This document shows positions 24,574 to 35,798 of a stretch of DNA of 64,000 nt, piece by piece. The notes beneath the pieces are model-generated. The model did no database searches. It saw only the letters and a list, made by a program, of their open reading frames with translations, and was not told the origin of the DNA. How positions within the stretch are numbered: the first letter of the stretch is position 1; each line of letters begins with the position of its first letter. Source of the stretch: Cercis canadensis (lineage: Eukaryota; Streptophyta; Magnoliopsida; Fabales; Fabaceae); the NCBI GenBank assembly GCA_003255065.1, contig QAOA01003578.1:231991-295990 (forward strand), read 5' to 3'. The position numbers and the translations under genes are program-made.

Positions 24574-27500
24574 CGCTATATTGCAAGTTGATGACATAAC
24601 CCCTCCAACGGTTAAAAGGGCAAGAGGGAGAAAAAGAGGTAGGGTGAAAAAGTTGAAGGAAATCCTTCAATCCTCTTTAAACCAATAGAAGGAAAAGGGA
24701 AATCCCAATAAAATAAAGTTACGTGATGTGATAATGTTAGTGATATAATCAAATTCCATTAACAATCATTATAAAACCTACAATGCCAAGCTTGTTCTGG
24801 TTATATACGTGTAACATGTTTGTTTAATTTACCCTTATAAATTATGTTTCATTCTCAAACGCATCCAAATTAATGATTCCTATCTAGTACTATGATTTCA
24901 TCACAAAGCGTGTAGCCTATTTGTTTCTTTCTAGCATGACAGCACTTTATTTTTAAAACACATGTGGTATCGTCTGAGTGCTGACGTGGCAGGTAATCTT
25001 AAGTCATATGTCTAAATCATCACCAACTAGAAAGCAGCCATAGGTAAGTAGAAGGAAAAGTGGGAACAAGTAATGCACTAGAGATTAATTAGTAAAATAT
25101 GTTAGGGATAATCACAAGTATTATAATTTAATTGGGGGAACAAGGTGATAGATATAGATAAACAGTTGATTTTGCTTTTGAGGCAAACAAGGCATAAAAA
25201 ATATAATAGGGATCAATGACATATGAATCAATGTGGTTCTCACCTCTTATCACTATCACCGCCCAATATAGTAAACCCTCTTGTACAAATGTGTTTGGTT
25301 GATTAGTGATAAAGGTTTATGAGATATTGGGGTTAATTAAAGAAATGGCACCCATCTTTTGAGTAGATTAACTTGGGATTCTTTAATGTGAAAAGTGAAA
25401 TACTTCACTTTATCATTGGTTATGTAAGATCCAAAAGGTGACTTGCATTCATATTGTGAAGGAAAGAACAAAAATTAATAAGAGGTGGTTTAGAAAAAGT
25501 GAAAGAGATAAGCGATTAGAGGCAATCTTAAGAAGTAAACCACATATTTAAGAGCCAATTGGGGAGCAGTTCCAAGAACCCATTATAAAAGATTGTGAAG
25601 ATGAAGATGATTAAAGAGAGGAAAGAATATGGCTAGAAGTGCACCAAACAGTCCTCAAGAATTATTTGATAGTTAACAGTGTAACTTATGATTGCTTGAG
25701 CTAATTAATCATACATTATCTACCTAAATTAGGTTTTGAACATAGATTATGACCTAAAGTCAGCAAATCCTTAGAGGGGTTAATGAAACAAGTGAAGCTA
25801 AAGAGATAACATTGATTATTCCAAGGGGGGAAAGGTGGATGTATCAAAAGTGTTTGGTATCTGATGCAAGCTTAAATTTCATCAGATTTGATAGATACAC
25901 ATACATTATTATATTTAGCAGCCCACAAAGTGGGCATGCTGACAATTGATCTAGATCATATGTTCACAATGTTTCACTTTACCCATATGCTTTTCTTTGC
26001 AGGAAATGCTACAAAGATTTTAGATATAGACAATGAGTTGTTTAAAAGAAAGAAAGAAAAAAAAAACTAATAAATTAGATTGAGTTAATGTAAGAGGAAT
26101 AAGAGTCCATCATAAGAATGGTAGACCTTAACATCACCAAATCATTGCCCTCTTTTGTCTTCTTTAAGACAGCGCGACATTTTTTTTCACACGTTCCCAC
26201 TTGTAAGGAGTGGACATACATAACACAAGGACAACTTTTCCGTATGCTTCTACAAGAATATACTGTATCTCTAATCTAAAATCACAAATGATTTAGACAA
26301 ATTAAAACAATTAAAAATGTTTATGGTTTTTAAATTTGTTAACTAAAACTAGTTGATGTCTCCTTCACGTGGGCGGGGTTAAAATAATGGTAATTCAAGT
26401 AATTCACCAACAGTTGAGGTCAGAAAAATAAGTTATAAAAAATGAAGGTTAAATAATTATTTATTTATATAGAGTCAAATTATGTTGATTGGTGCGATAT
26501 TAACTTGTAGTCAAATAAATGAGAAGAATAGCAGAAACATTATTGAATAGACTTTACCATTAAAAATGTAAGCAACAGAAGTAAATCAAAGACTAGATCT
26601 TAGGATTTAAATGCGTCAAATTTTAATGGTATATAATATAATATTATTCCAAGTTAATAACATATAGTTTTAATTTCAATTTATTCTTGGTAAAAATCCA
26701 GTGTGGATTATCCACATTCTTTGCTGCTATAATTGAAAATTTTGGTGGGAATCTCTTGGGGAAGGGTCCACACAAGAAAACCGAAACCACTGAGGAAGCC
26801 GAAAAAGACTGACCCACCGTCTTGGGCGCTCGGTTTTTATCAACTTGTTCCATGTGGGTCCCTCCCAGAGACGAGGACTCTATCCGTACAAATAATAAAA
26901 CCATAATCGAATGCTTCTCTTCTCTTCTCTTCTCTTCATTCACCCACCCACCGCTCTGTAATTCTTGCTTGCCAAACACTATTCAGCTTGTGCCCTCTGC
27001 CTGTTTGATAAAATGATTCATGGAATTTTGAATTATAACCCGAATTATCTGTTCACAAGGGTCTTCATCAATAAATGGGGAAGGGGAAATAGTTGTTATA
27101 ATTGGAGGTCCATAATGCACCACAATCATTGTTTGAATCTGTACCGTAATCCAAGTCATTCTAAGAAGCTTCATTTTGGACAATGCATGAACAGAACAAA
27201 CAAAAGAGAAACCCACTTGGGAGATGAAACATCAATTTTAGCACAGCAAAATCACGAAATGGATGGGTTTTTTTATTTTTTATTTTATTTTATTTTCCCT
27301 CTTTGGCCCCCTTATTTTGTTCTGTTTTACATTGTGAGGGAAGATACTTTAGGTGAACCTGGCCAATAAGACAAACTGAAACTTGGGAAGGACCAATGAG
27401 ATGAAGGGAAGTAAGAGTTATGGGAGAGGGTAAGAAAGAATAGCCCTTGTTCGGATGAGCTTGTTCTTCAGTGCCTATCCATGCCCCTAATTAAACTTTA

Positions 27501-28145
27501 GCCCCACAACCCATCCAAAAGAAAATAATCCCCTTACTTCACCCTTCCTTTTCAATTAATGTTTATCTGTTCCCTAATTGGTAATAATAAAAGCAACAAA
27601 TAATAGAGTATATTTTGATTAGCAGCAGCAGCAGATAAGAGACATATTATTAATGAAAACCAACTAAAACTTAGAAAGAGAAAGAGATCAAAGAGAGACC
27701 ATGCTGGGGGGGTTGTGCAGTAGCAGCAAAGCTCAGGGGGGATGAACTTCACTAAATCAAGGTCCACCCCCTCATGTGAACCCCATCAACTTGGCAATTT
27801 GTGTTGTGGGACCTACCTTACATACACAGCCCACAACTCACACATACTTTGATGCAATGAGTCATGACCTCCCTTCTATACTAATACAACAGAGTGTACA
27901 ATACAATAGCATACAAACACTATACACCTCTCTCTCTCTCTCTCTATCACCATGAATCTTCCTAGTTCCTTACCGTCTATCTCATTTTGAGTTGACCCAC
28001 CATATATACACTGCAACAATTAATGCAAGTTTTTTCATTTCAAACTTGATTCTAAATGTTAAAGATTTAAAAAATTTCCCAACTAAATACTTTCCTTTTT
28101 GATTTCTTACCAGTATTTTAATACCTTCACTTGGACAGGCTCCTC

Positions 28146-28154
28146 CTATATATA
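28146..28154 (+). promoter_or_regulatory. Probable TATA box of the RAV gene
   Basis: CTATATATAT lies about 145 bp upstream of the RAV start codon. It is followed by a pyrimidine-rich leader with a CT microsatellite (28231-28252) and no ATG before the start at 28297. This fits a short unspliced leader. Inferred from position and sequence only. Confidence 0.6.
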
Positions 28155-28296
28155 TTCCACCCACAAATAACCCCTATTCTCACACACCTCTCCTCATAGT
28201 CAAAACATCAAACACCTTCTCTGTACTCTCTATCTCTCTCTCTCTCTCTCTCTTACTCTCCTTTACGAAATTTCAACTTAACAGAAGCAACAAGAA

Positions 28297-29481
28297 ATGG
28301 ATGGGGGTAGTTGCTTAGATGAAAGCACCACAACTGACTCTGTTTCTGTATCCCTCTCTCCGGTGACCACTCTAACTTCGCCGTTCTCGCCGACCCAGAA
28401 GCTGTCTCCGCCGCCGAATAGTCTCTACCGTGTCGGCAGCGGTACCAGCACCATCGTGGACCCCGACAGCGGCGCCGAGGCCGAGTCCCGGAAGCTGCCG
28501 TCGTCAAAATACAAAGGCGTGGTGCCCCAACCAAATGGCCGCTGGGGCGCCCAGATTTACGAGAAGCACCAGCGTGTGTGGTTGGGTACGTTCAACGAGG
28601 AAGACGAAGCCGCTAAAGCGTACGACATCGCTGCCCAGAGGTTCCGTGGGAAAGACGCCGTTACGAACTTCAAGCCCCTCGCCGCCGGCACCGCCGTTGA
28701 CGACGATGACGATGTCGAAACGGCGTTCCTCAACGCGCATTCCAAGGCCGAGATCGTTGACATGCTCAGAAAACACACATACAACGACGAGCTTGAACAG
28801 AGCAAGAAGAACTACGGGTTATTAGACTGTAACGGAAAGAGAATAAAAAACGAAGGGACCGTTAACGGTGGCGGTTTATTATTCGGGTCGGGTATGTGTT
28901 CGGATCGGGTCCAGAAAGCGCGTGAACAGCTTTTCGAAAAAGTTGTTACCCCGAGCGATGTGGGGAAGTTGAACCGATTAGTTATACCAAAGCAGCACGC
29001 GGAGAAGCACTTCCCTTTACAGAGTGGAACCACTTCTGCTTCTTGCGGAACAAAAGGGGTGCTTTTGAATTTTGAGGACGTTGGAGGGAAAGTGTGGCGA
29101 TTTCGATACTCCTATTGGAACAGTAGCCAGAGCTACGTGCTCACCAAAGGGTGGAGCCGGTTCGTGAAGGAGAAGAACCTCAAAGCCGGTGACACTGTTA
29201 GCTTCCACAGGTCCACCGGACCGGACAAGCAGCTCTACATTGATTGGAAAGCAAGGCAGCATGATTGTAGTAATAACAACGCCAACAACTTCTTGAACCC
29301 GGTCGGACCGGTGGTTCAACCGGTTCAGATGGTCAGGTTATTTGGGGTCAACATTTTGAAAATACCTGCTTCTGCTGCTATGGAAGCTATTGCTGGAAGC
29401 TGCAATGGGATCAAGAGGAAAGAAATGCAACTGTTTACGATAGAGTGTAGTAAGAAGCCCAAGATTATTGGTGCTTTGTAA
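28297..29481 (+). CDS. RAV1: AP2/B3 transcription factor, RAV/TEMPRANILLO family
   Basis: A single-exon gene encodes 394 residues, the usual structure for RAV genes. Residues 70-126 are an AP2 domain ([20 protein letters not shown], with [12 protein letters not shown]) and residues 212-322 a B3 domain ([20 protein letters not shown], with [15 protein letters not shown]). Together these bind bipartite CAACA/CACCTG sites. RLFGV at 347-351 is the short B3 repression motif found in RAV repressors. Proteins of this family act in the nucleus and repress flowering (FT) and growth genes. The text between the domains ([22 protein letters not shown]) looks closer to Arabidopsis TEM1/TEM2 than to RAV1, while the neighbours match the RAV1 locus; the gene may be co-orthologous to both. 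The coding region is much richer in G+C than its flanks. The next gene downstream is 6.3 kb away. Confidence 0.96.
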   Translation: MDGGSCLDESTTTDSVSVSLSPVTTLTSPFSPTQKLSPPPNSLYRVGSGTSTIVDPDSGAEAESRKLPSSKYKGVVPQPNGRWGAQIYEKHQRVWLGTFNEEDEAAKAYDIAAQRFRGKDAVTNFKPLAAGTAVDDDDDVETAFLNAHSKAEIVDMLRKHTYNDELEQSKKNYGLLDCNGKRIKNEGTVNGGGLLFGSGMCSDRVQKAREQLFEKVVTPSDVGKLNRLVIPKQHAEKHFPLQSGTTSASCGTKGVLLNFEDVGGKVWRFRYSYWNSSQSYVLTKGWSRFVKEKNLKAGDTVSFHRSTGPDKQLYIDWKARQHDCSNNNANNFLNPVGPVVQPVQMVRLFGVNILKIPASAAMEAIAGSCNGIKRKEMQLFTIECSKKPKIIGAL

Positions 29482-31103
29482 CATTAACCTTTTTTTAAAA
29501 AAAATTTTAATTTCTGAATTTTGAAATTTTGTGACTGATAAAAAGAGGTGGTCTGTAAGAGAATGGAAGGGAGTGGGAAAGGTGGTGTGGCTGCAAGTTG
29601 CAAAAGGTGAATTGTATATTATTAGACAAAAAGAAAGCTGAAATTAGGTGCAATAAAAATTGTAAAATGAAAAAAAAAAAAAAGAAACAATAAGTTGACT
29701 GTTTATTTGTTTCTGTTCATATTATGTGGTGTACTCCATGATTCAGCTTACTTTTTTTTCTTTCTTTGTGGAGGATGGGCATGGCTTTCCCAAAATATCT
29801 CTACGTTGATAAATTAAGCATTTATTTAGTGGGCAAATTGAAAGCGAGGCCCAATTAAAAAATAGAAAAAACGTACAAGTATCAATTTAAATAGTATTTG
29901 TTTTATCTGATTATGTGTGATTAATTAGAAATGTTAAATAAAATATAAAAGGAAACAGGGTCCTAGAAAGAGGGGTCCAGCAAGCTCGGGCTAAGACAGG
30001 GTGAACAAGTTGTTAAGAGACATTTGTCGAATAAAGAAACTTGTGATTGGCAAGTTGGCGTTGCGTGCACTGTACATGCCTTAACGTCTTCTAATCTAAT
30101 CTTATAAATCTTTGTAGTACGTCGTTTTATGAAATTGTCGGCTTATGATGTTTTGCAGCATCAATTTGCACTGCTTGACGGATTTGAAACTCAGATTTTA
30201 CCTTCTTTTTTTTGGTTTCTACTCATAGTATCTTTACACTTTTTAAATATAAAATTAATTTTAATTCAAGACAAAAACATTAATTAATAAATTTTTCTTA
30301 ATAAGTGTGATTCTAAAAATTTTAACTCAAGATCTTTAGCGTGTCTTAGAACTCAGTATACTTTTATTAAATTAATGCTTGGTTGATAGATTTTGCTTAT
30401 TTAAGTCAACTATAAATTTACGTTTGAATTTGTGGTTAAGATATTTTAAGTATAATAGTGTAATTTATAAATACCATACATGTAACTTCAAAGCGTAACA
30501 GGAAAAACCATTGAAGTCTATTTTCACAGCAAAGCTTCTTCTTATCAGGAAACATAATAAAGTCAAACAGTGTTTGTTAAATGTATGAGCATAATGTGTT
30601 GAAGAATATTAAGATTTGTGGATATTAAAATTATACATTAACTAATGTTTATTCTCCAGATATTTGAAGGCATATATTCGGCATGGTACATCAATTATAT
30701 TCAGTGACTCGCTAGAATTCCTGATTAATCATGCATGCCAATATATTATAGATGTGTGTCATTAATTTCGAAGCCAAACCAATGGAGCTTTAATTAATTA
30801 GTATAAAGTTGATTTGACTTGCTTTCAAATTAAATTATGTTTAATTAAGTTTAGTTGGTCTAGTTAATTAGTCGCGCTTTTTGTGTAGGTGTTTCCTTCG
30901 GCTCATATATGTTAAGGTTAATTCAACTCTAATATTAAATGCTAATTCTACATTTCCTAATTAATTTTAATATCTATTTTTCTTTTTCAAAATTTCAGGA
31001 AAAGGATTATGGTACATCCGTACCTATGCATATGTACCAAGACTTCATGAAAAGAATAAACTCATTTTCAAAAAAAAAAAAAGAGAAATGTAAAAGGATT
31101 ATC

Positions 31104-31246
31104 TAATATCACTATATTAATTTAAAAAAAAGTCATTTTTTAACGAGTAAAATTATTTATAATTATTACATTAACTCGCTTATTTATTTTCACGAATCTT
31201 TTTTTTTTTTTTTAGCTGTTCGTGCATTGCACGAGTATGCAACTAA
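31104..31246 (+). repeat. Dispersed repeat family C, copy 1
   Basis: This segment runs from 'tcactatattaatttaaa' to 'tgcacgagtatgcaacta'. It matches, in the same order, the reverse complement of 59223-59400 and, more weakly, 62103-62240: an 'acgagtaa..atttataattatta' block, a 'cacgaatct' block and a 'gttgcacgagt' end. No coding content or target duplication was seen. The superfamily is not assigned. Confidence 0.5.
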
Positions 31247-32237
31247 TTTAAAAGTAATATAAAAAAAAAAAGGAATGATGATTGACAAATGAGTCTTAGT
31301 TAAGATGCTTGTTCATTGCTATAAGATAAATTACAAGATTCTTTCTTTTTCAAATTTCTATACCCATAAGCTTCTTTCAAGTTTCAACCCAGAGAAAAAT
31401 ACATTTGGCATTTAAAAAGAAGTAATTGTTGCAGTTAATGTTTATAAATTACCAACTAATTAACCAAAACAAAAAGTTTGAGGTAGCTGTAATTAGCGTT
31501 GACATTGTTTCAGTCAAAGCTCCATATTAAAATTTTAGTCAAAGTAACATAATTAAAATTATATCATATGGCCATCAAAATTTCATTTCCAGATCACAGA
31601 ATATGAAAAATCAACTTACCTAATTAAAGTTGACAAATATATGTTTTTAAATTTAATATTTTTATAGCAGTTCAAATTCCATATCGAAGTTGGTAGATAA
31701 TCAATGAAACAGAATATATATATCTATAAATGAAAAAACAAATGTTGGCATGTGAGTGAAGTAAGATTCTAAATTTCTAATACTTTTAACTTATAGCGTA
31801 ACAATGTGCATGAATCTTCCTTGCAACTTCCACCAGTCACGGGGTGTTACGTTAGCACCTATCTCCATGTGTTCTTGTCTTATTACTATTTTTCGTACAT
31901 TTTTTTTTTTTTTTTTGTTTAGTCTTCAAGTTCATCACCTGCCACTTGTCCCGTCGTATTAATAAAATACAAAGGTATCTCTTTCTTTTAAGCAGCTTTC
32001 AACAAGATAAATAAACATTTAGTTTTCAGATCATAGTTAGAGTCTTTATTCTTTTATATATATTTTAATTAAAAAATTTAATTTTATCTATTTTTTTAAT
32101 ATTTTAGTTACAACTTTATATTTGCATTTAAAATTTACAAATTTTAAGGATAATTTTAGTATTTAGTCAACCATAAATCATTTAATATCTAGCTTTATCT
32201 ATTAATAGATAACAAATAAGAAAATAATTTAAAACAT

Positions 32238-32489
32238 TAGTTAATTATTTTTTATACTTAATTTTGTTAATGTTATATTATATTTAATGTCTAAATATAA
32301 TATAAACTAATTTATCCTTATTTAATATAATTTTTTTAATCAATTGTAAAAATCTTCATTTAACATAAAAAAATTTTAGTCAAAGTTCAAAACTTTTCAT
32401 ATTAATTGAGGGTAATTTAATTTATATCATATTTAGATATTAAATAAAGTGTGACATTAGTAAAATATGATGTGAAAATAGCAGTTCCC
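32238..32489. mobile_element. Foldback MITE, family B, second copy
   Basis: The right end reads TGTGAAAATAGCAGTTCCC, and the left end is its imperfect complement (about 32238-32275). The internal blocks 'ctaatttatccttatttaat' and 'gagggtaatttaatttat' mirror the ones in the 2965-3243 element. The left boundary is uncertain by about 10 bp and no target duplication is clear. Confidence 0.55.
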
Positions 32490-34118
32490 AAAAAATATCA
32501 CCTAAAATTTAATTTTTGTATTTATACGATAACAAGGATATATAGAAGTATAGATTGCATCAAATGATAATTAACAACCTTTTATGAAAAAAATGAAAAG
32601 TTTTTTGAGGAGCTAAAAATATATTTTTTTGTAAGAAATTAAAAAAGTGGGGAGAACATTTGTAATTTTGAAAAATTTGGGGACCATGGCCTGTCTTAGG
32701 AGCGACGTAGTTAGTTCCAACCTTATCCTCCCACTATACGTAAGCTTGTGTTGATCGTTATCTTGTTCCTGGGCTAGCTCCTCTTCTTAAAGAATATTAC
32801 TACTAACATGAGGTCCCACAAATAGGCTTCTTGTGAGTTTTTTTTTCTAACTTCTTCGTATGAGTTTGTCATCTAAGACAGAACCAAACATGACTGCAGA
32901 CTTAGCCATCAAACCCCAGATTTTTCTATCTTCAACGCCATGCATGCTACTTATTGTGACGTATTTGACTCGCATGTCATTTTGATTACAGCATGAAATA
33001 TGCAAGTGGCGTGCATGTTAATGAATATTCCCACTTGTATGAACTCATGCTCCATTGCTGCATGACTAATGATAGTTTATATATATTGTTATCAAAATTT
33101 ATTAAATTTCCTGTATTTCGGATTGTCAATTTGTAACATGGACAGTTAAAATGATCTGGTTCATAAGAAAAAAATATCCTACAAAGGTGGTTGGTTCAAG
33201 TTGAGAAAGATTGAAGCACTTCCCTTAAAGGCTAGGTTTGATTTCTGCTCTTGATTAACAATTTTTCTGTTTAGCCTTGAAATGAAGTAGCTTCCTCTCA
33301 TTATAAACATTTTTGTAACAAAAAAAATTATCAAATATTAAAATGAATTTGACACTACTAAAGTCAATTATTTGTGGCAATGTATTTTTATATTATACGT
33401 CTACAAAAGGGGGAAGAAATTGGCTTATGATTTTATGTGAGGCCGCGTAGGGTTTTGGATGAGTATTGCTACTTTCATATTCTTTACATCATATTACATA
33501 CTTGCAGAAGTAAGCTAATTAAAAATAAAAGCATCAAGATCAAGAGATAATCTAATTAATATTTAAATAAAGTGAAGAAATGTAAAACACCTAGATCACG
33601 ACATGGTCTTCATCACTTTAGTAATGATGCTAAAAACAACATTACACAAATAAAGATTTAGGGTTTACCCTTTACAAGACAAGAAATGGAAATTGCAGAA
33701 ATTGAAGACAAAATAAAACTACCTAACTTCCCTGTCTTTTCTTCTAATTTCCTTTGTTACCCCATCCAAACAAGAGTATTGAAAAAAGAAAGTGAAGGGA
33801 AGGAGATTATAGAAGTTGAACAAAGAAAATCAATTACCTAACCCTCCTTTTCTTCTATTATCCTATGATCCCACTTAGAAACTAGCTATTAGGATTGGTC
33901 GAACATTCTTTTTCTGGGTTTTCTGGTACTTGTCCCCACTCCTAGGAATTCCACAATTACTTTACACACATCATAATCTAAAAGACATTTGTGATGTTAC
34001 ACAACCTTTTTCTTCTGCTTCTTTTTCTTCATACACTACTCGAGCAAACACCAATTGCTAGTGAGATAGTCTTCGTCATTTTTCTCTTCTTCTTCCTCAT
34101 AACTTCTGTGGTTGTATG

Positions 34119-34463
34119 TGTTAAATATAAATTTATTCATGAACCTTCATCTATCAACTTAATCTTTTAGATTGAATCTTGTTAGATATAAATCTATTCA
34201 TGGGCCTTCACTTATCAACTTAAGCTTTTAAGTTGAATCGGTTCTTAATATGGTATCAGAGCCTCTTTAACCAAATAGTCAGGAGATTGAATCTTTTTGC
34301 CCCCACTTTCTCAATTAAATTGAAATTTCAACACCTAGTATAAATGAACTTGTGCTTTGTCCACGCTTCAAGCCCAAACGTGTGCGGAGGCGTGTTAGAT
34401 ATAAATCTATTCGTGGGCCTTTGCCTATCAACTTAAATTTTTAGGTTGAATCAGTTACTGAGA
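34119..34463 (+). mobile_element. TRIM-like LTR retrotransposon fossil
   Basis: Two direct terminal repeats of about 71 bp, beginning TGTTAGATATAAATCTATTC, lie at 34180-34250 and 34393-34463. Directly after the first is TGGTATCAGAGC, the primer-binding site complementary to initiator methionine tRNA. A purine-rich GGAGGCG lies just before the second. A third, more diverged repeat unit precedes them at 34119-34179. The interior is only about 140 bp and has no coding capacity, which is typical of terminal-repeat retrotransposons in miniature. The LTRs differ at several sites, so the insertion is old. Confidence 0.7.
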
Positions 34464-35509
34464 ATGTGATGTGTGGAAGTCAATATCGACATGCTCGAGA
34501 ATCAATACTAGGGCAACTTTGGCAACTAATTAGATGAGGTCCCACATTCATAGACTTCTTAGTTTTTAAAGCTTCTTCGTGTACGTTGTACCATCCCCAA
34601 GACAAAGCCAAACGCGGCTTGCAGATTTCTTCTTAGTCATCAAATTAACCTAGAAAGAATTTTCTGATCCAAATTTTCTATTTTCAACGCCATGCTACTT
34701 ATTGTGACGTTTTTCATTGCCATTTCCTTTTGGTTACCTTTCATACAGCATAGAATAATTATAGTGGCATATGATTTATTGGCTATTCTCTAATTATGAA
34801 TTGATGTTTTGTATGACTTTTTTTGTTTTTGAAAGAGATGTTGATTGTTGCGTGACTATAATATCTGGTTCCCATATGTTATTATGAAAATTTATTACGT
34901 ATATGTTTCCTCGGATTGTGAATTTAGAGTATGGATAGGTATTTTTTGGTAATTCTTCCAAGAAAGTAGAAAAGCTAGACTCATTTAACGGCAAGCTCAA
35001 CTAGCTACTTAAAAACACTGGATTTATATTCTTCTATTTCTTTGTCCAAGCAAAAGAGTTCCGTTGAAGGCTCCACCATGTTTAGGAGAAGCCAAATTTG
35101 ACTTACAATGCGAATTGAGAGCGACCGAAAACAAGCACTAAAATTAGCTACAATTACTAATTTCCCTAACAATGTGAATTCAATCTGAATTGGTTAATTT
35201 GTTACATTTTTTCTTTTTACATTTAAATTCCTAATAAGATACGAACTATCCAAATTTTTTATTATTAGATAACACCTAATAATTTAATTTGTTACATAAT
35301 TAAAGTTATAATTATATGCGCACTATATCTTTCTAATAATTAAAGTTTCCTAATAATTTCTTTTTTTTTTTTTCCTCCTACATCTTTGGGGAAAAATAGA
35401 AAAGAAAATTGTTCTTGTGTTACTATACATTTTCTTCATCATGAGGAGACGAATAATTGTCACCCATTCCTTCTTCTTAATAAGAACATCCGTACACTCC
35501 ACAGCTTTT

Positions 35510-35540
<31 letters not shown>

Positions 35541-35554
35541 NAGCTTTATTTTTT

Positions 35555-35798
35555 TGGGCCTAAAAAAAGCTTTTTTTTTTGCTGATTAAAAATAGCTTTT
35601 TAGTTTAACCCATCATGATTTTTCAATCAATCTGGACCAAGTTCCAAAATATTAAGCCCAACAGGCCCAAAAATTAAGATTGCTTTTGAAAAAAACTTGG
35701 CCCATGGGCCCAGTGCATTTGTGACTTGGTGCACAATAATATGATTAATATCATTCAAAACCCCTCTAATTCCTTTATCCTCTCTCTATTTGCAGAAA
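35555..35798 (+). promoter_or_regulatory. MAP1 promoter region with clustered GGCCCA motifs
   Basis: Site II-type motifs (TGGGCC/GGCCCA) occur at 35555-35560 and 35664-35669 and as the palindrome GGCCCATGGGCCC at 35699-35711. They are followed by a telo-box-like AAAACCCCTCTAA near 35758. In plants this combination is typical of TATA-less promoters of housekeeping and organelle-protein genes, which suits an organellar aminopeptidase. The function is inferred from motif and position. Confidence 0.5.

Larger units (their letters stand above)
14104..28296. other. 14-kb intergenic region, no gene supported
   Basis: I see no exon set or protein similarity here on either strand. Short frames (for example near 15558, 17040, 18508, 21776 and 26965) are AT-rich and lack family motifs. 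The stretch holds three N-joined duplications (19494-20611, 21441-21899, 24185-24573), T/A homopolymers and a polypurine/polypyrimidine-rich 3' part (26880-28260) that is probably upstream regulatory sequence of the RAV gene. A G-box-like CACGTG lies near 23032. No tRNA or microRNA hairpin was recognised. Confidence 0.6.
29482..35798. other. Intergenic region between RAV and MAP1
   Basis: No gene is supported in these 6.3 kb. The first 200 bp are probably the RAV 3' untranslated region, with AATAAAAAT near 29651. The rest is AT-rich and holds a dispersed repeat copy (about 31104-31246), a family B foldback MITE (about 32238-32489), a TRIM-like LTR fossil (about 34119-34463), a T homopolymer with N at 35541 and the MAP1 promoter. 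Confidence 0.6.

Noticed and set aside
26644-27369. Overlapping frames of 111 and 134 codons on opposite strands before the RAV gene.
   Set aside because: No domain, no splice context, and composition follows the local T- and A-rich DNA; treated as chance frames in upstream sequence.
27728-27745. AAGCTCAGGGGGGAT resembles the start of miR390.
   Set aside because: The match breaks at position 10 and after position 15, and no complementary arm was found within 200 bp, so there is no precursor hairpin.
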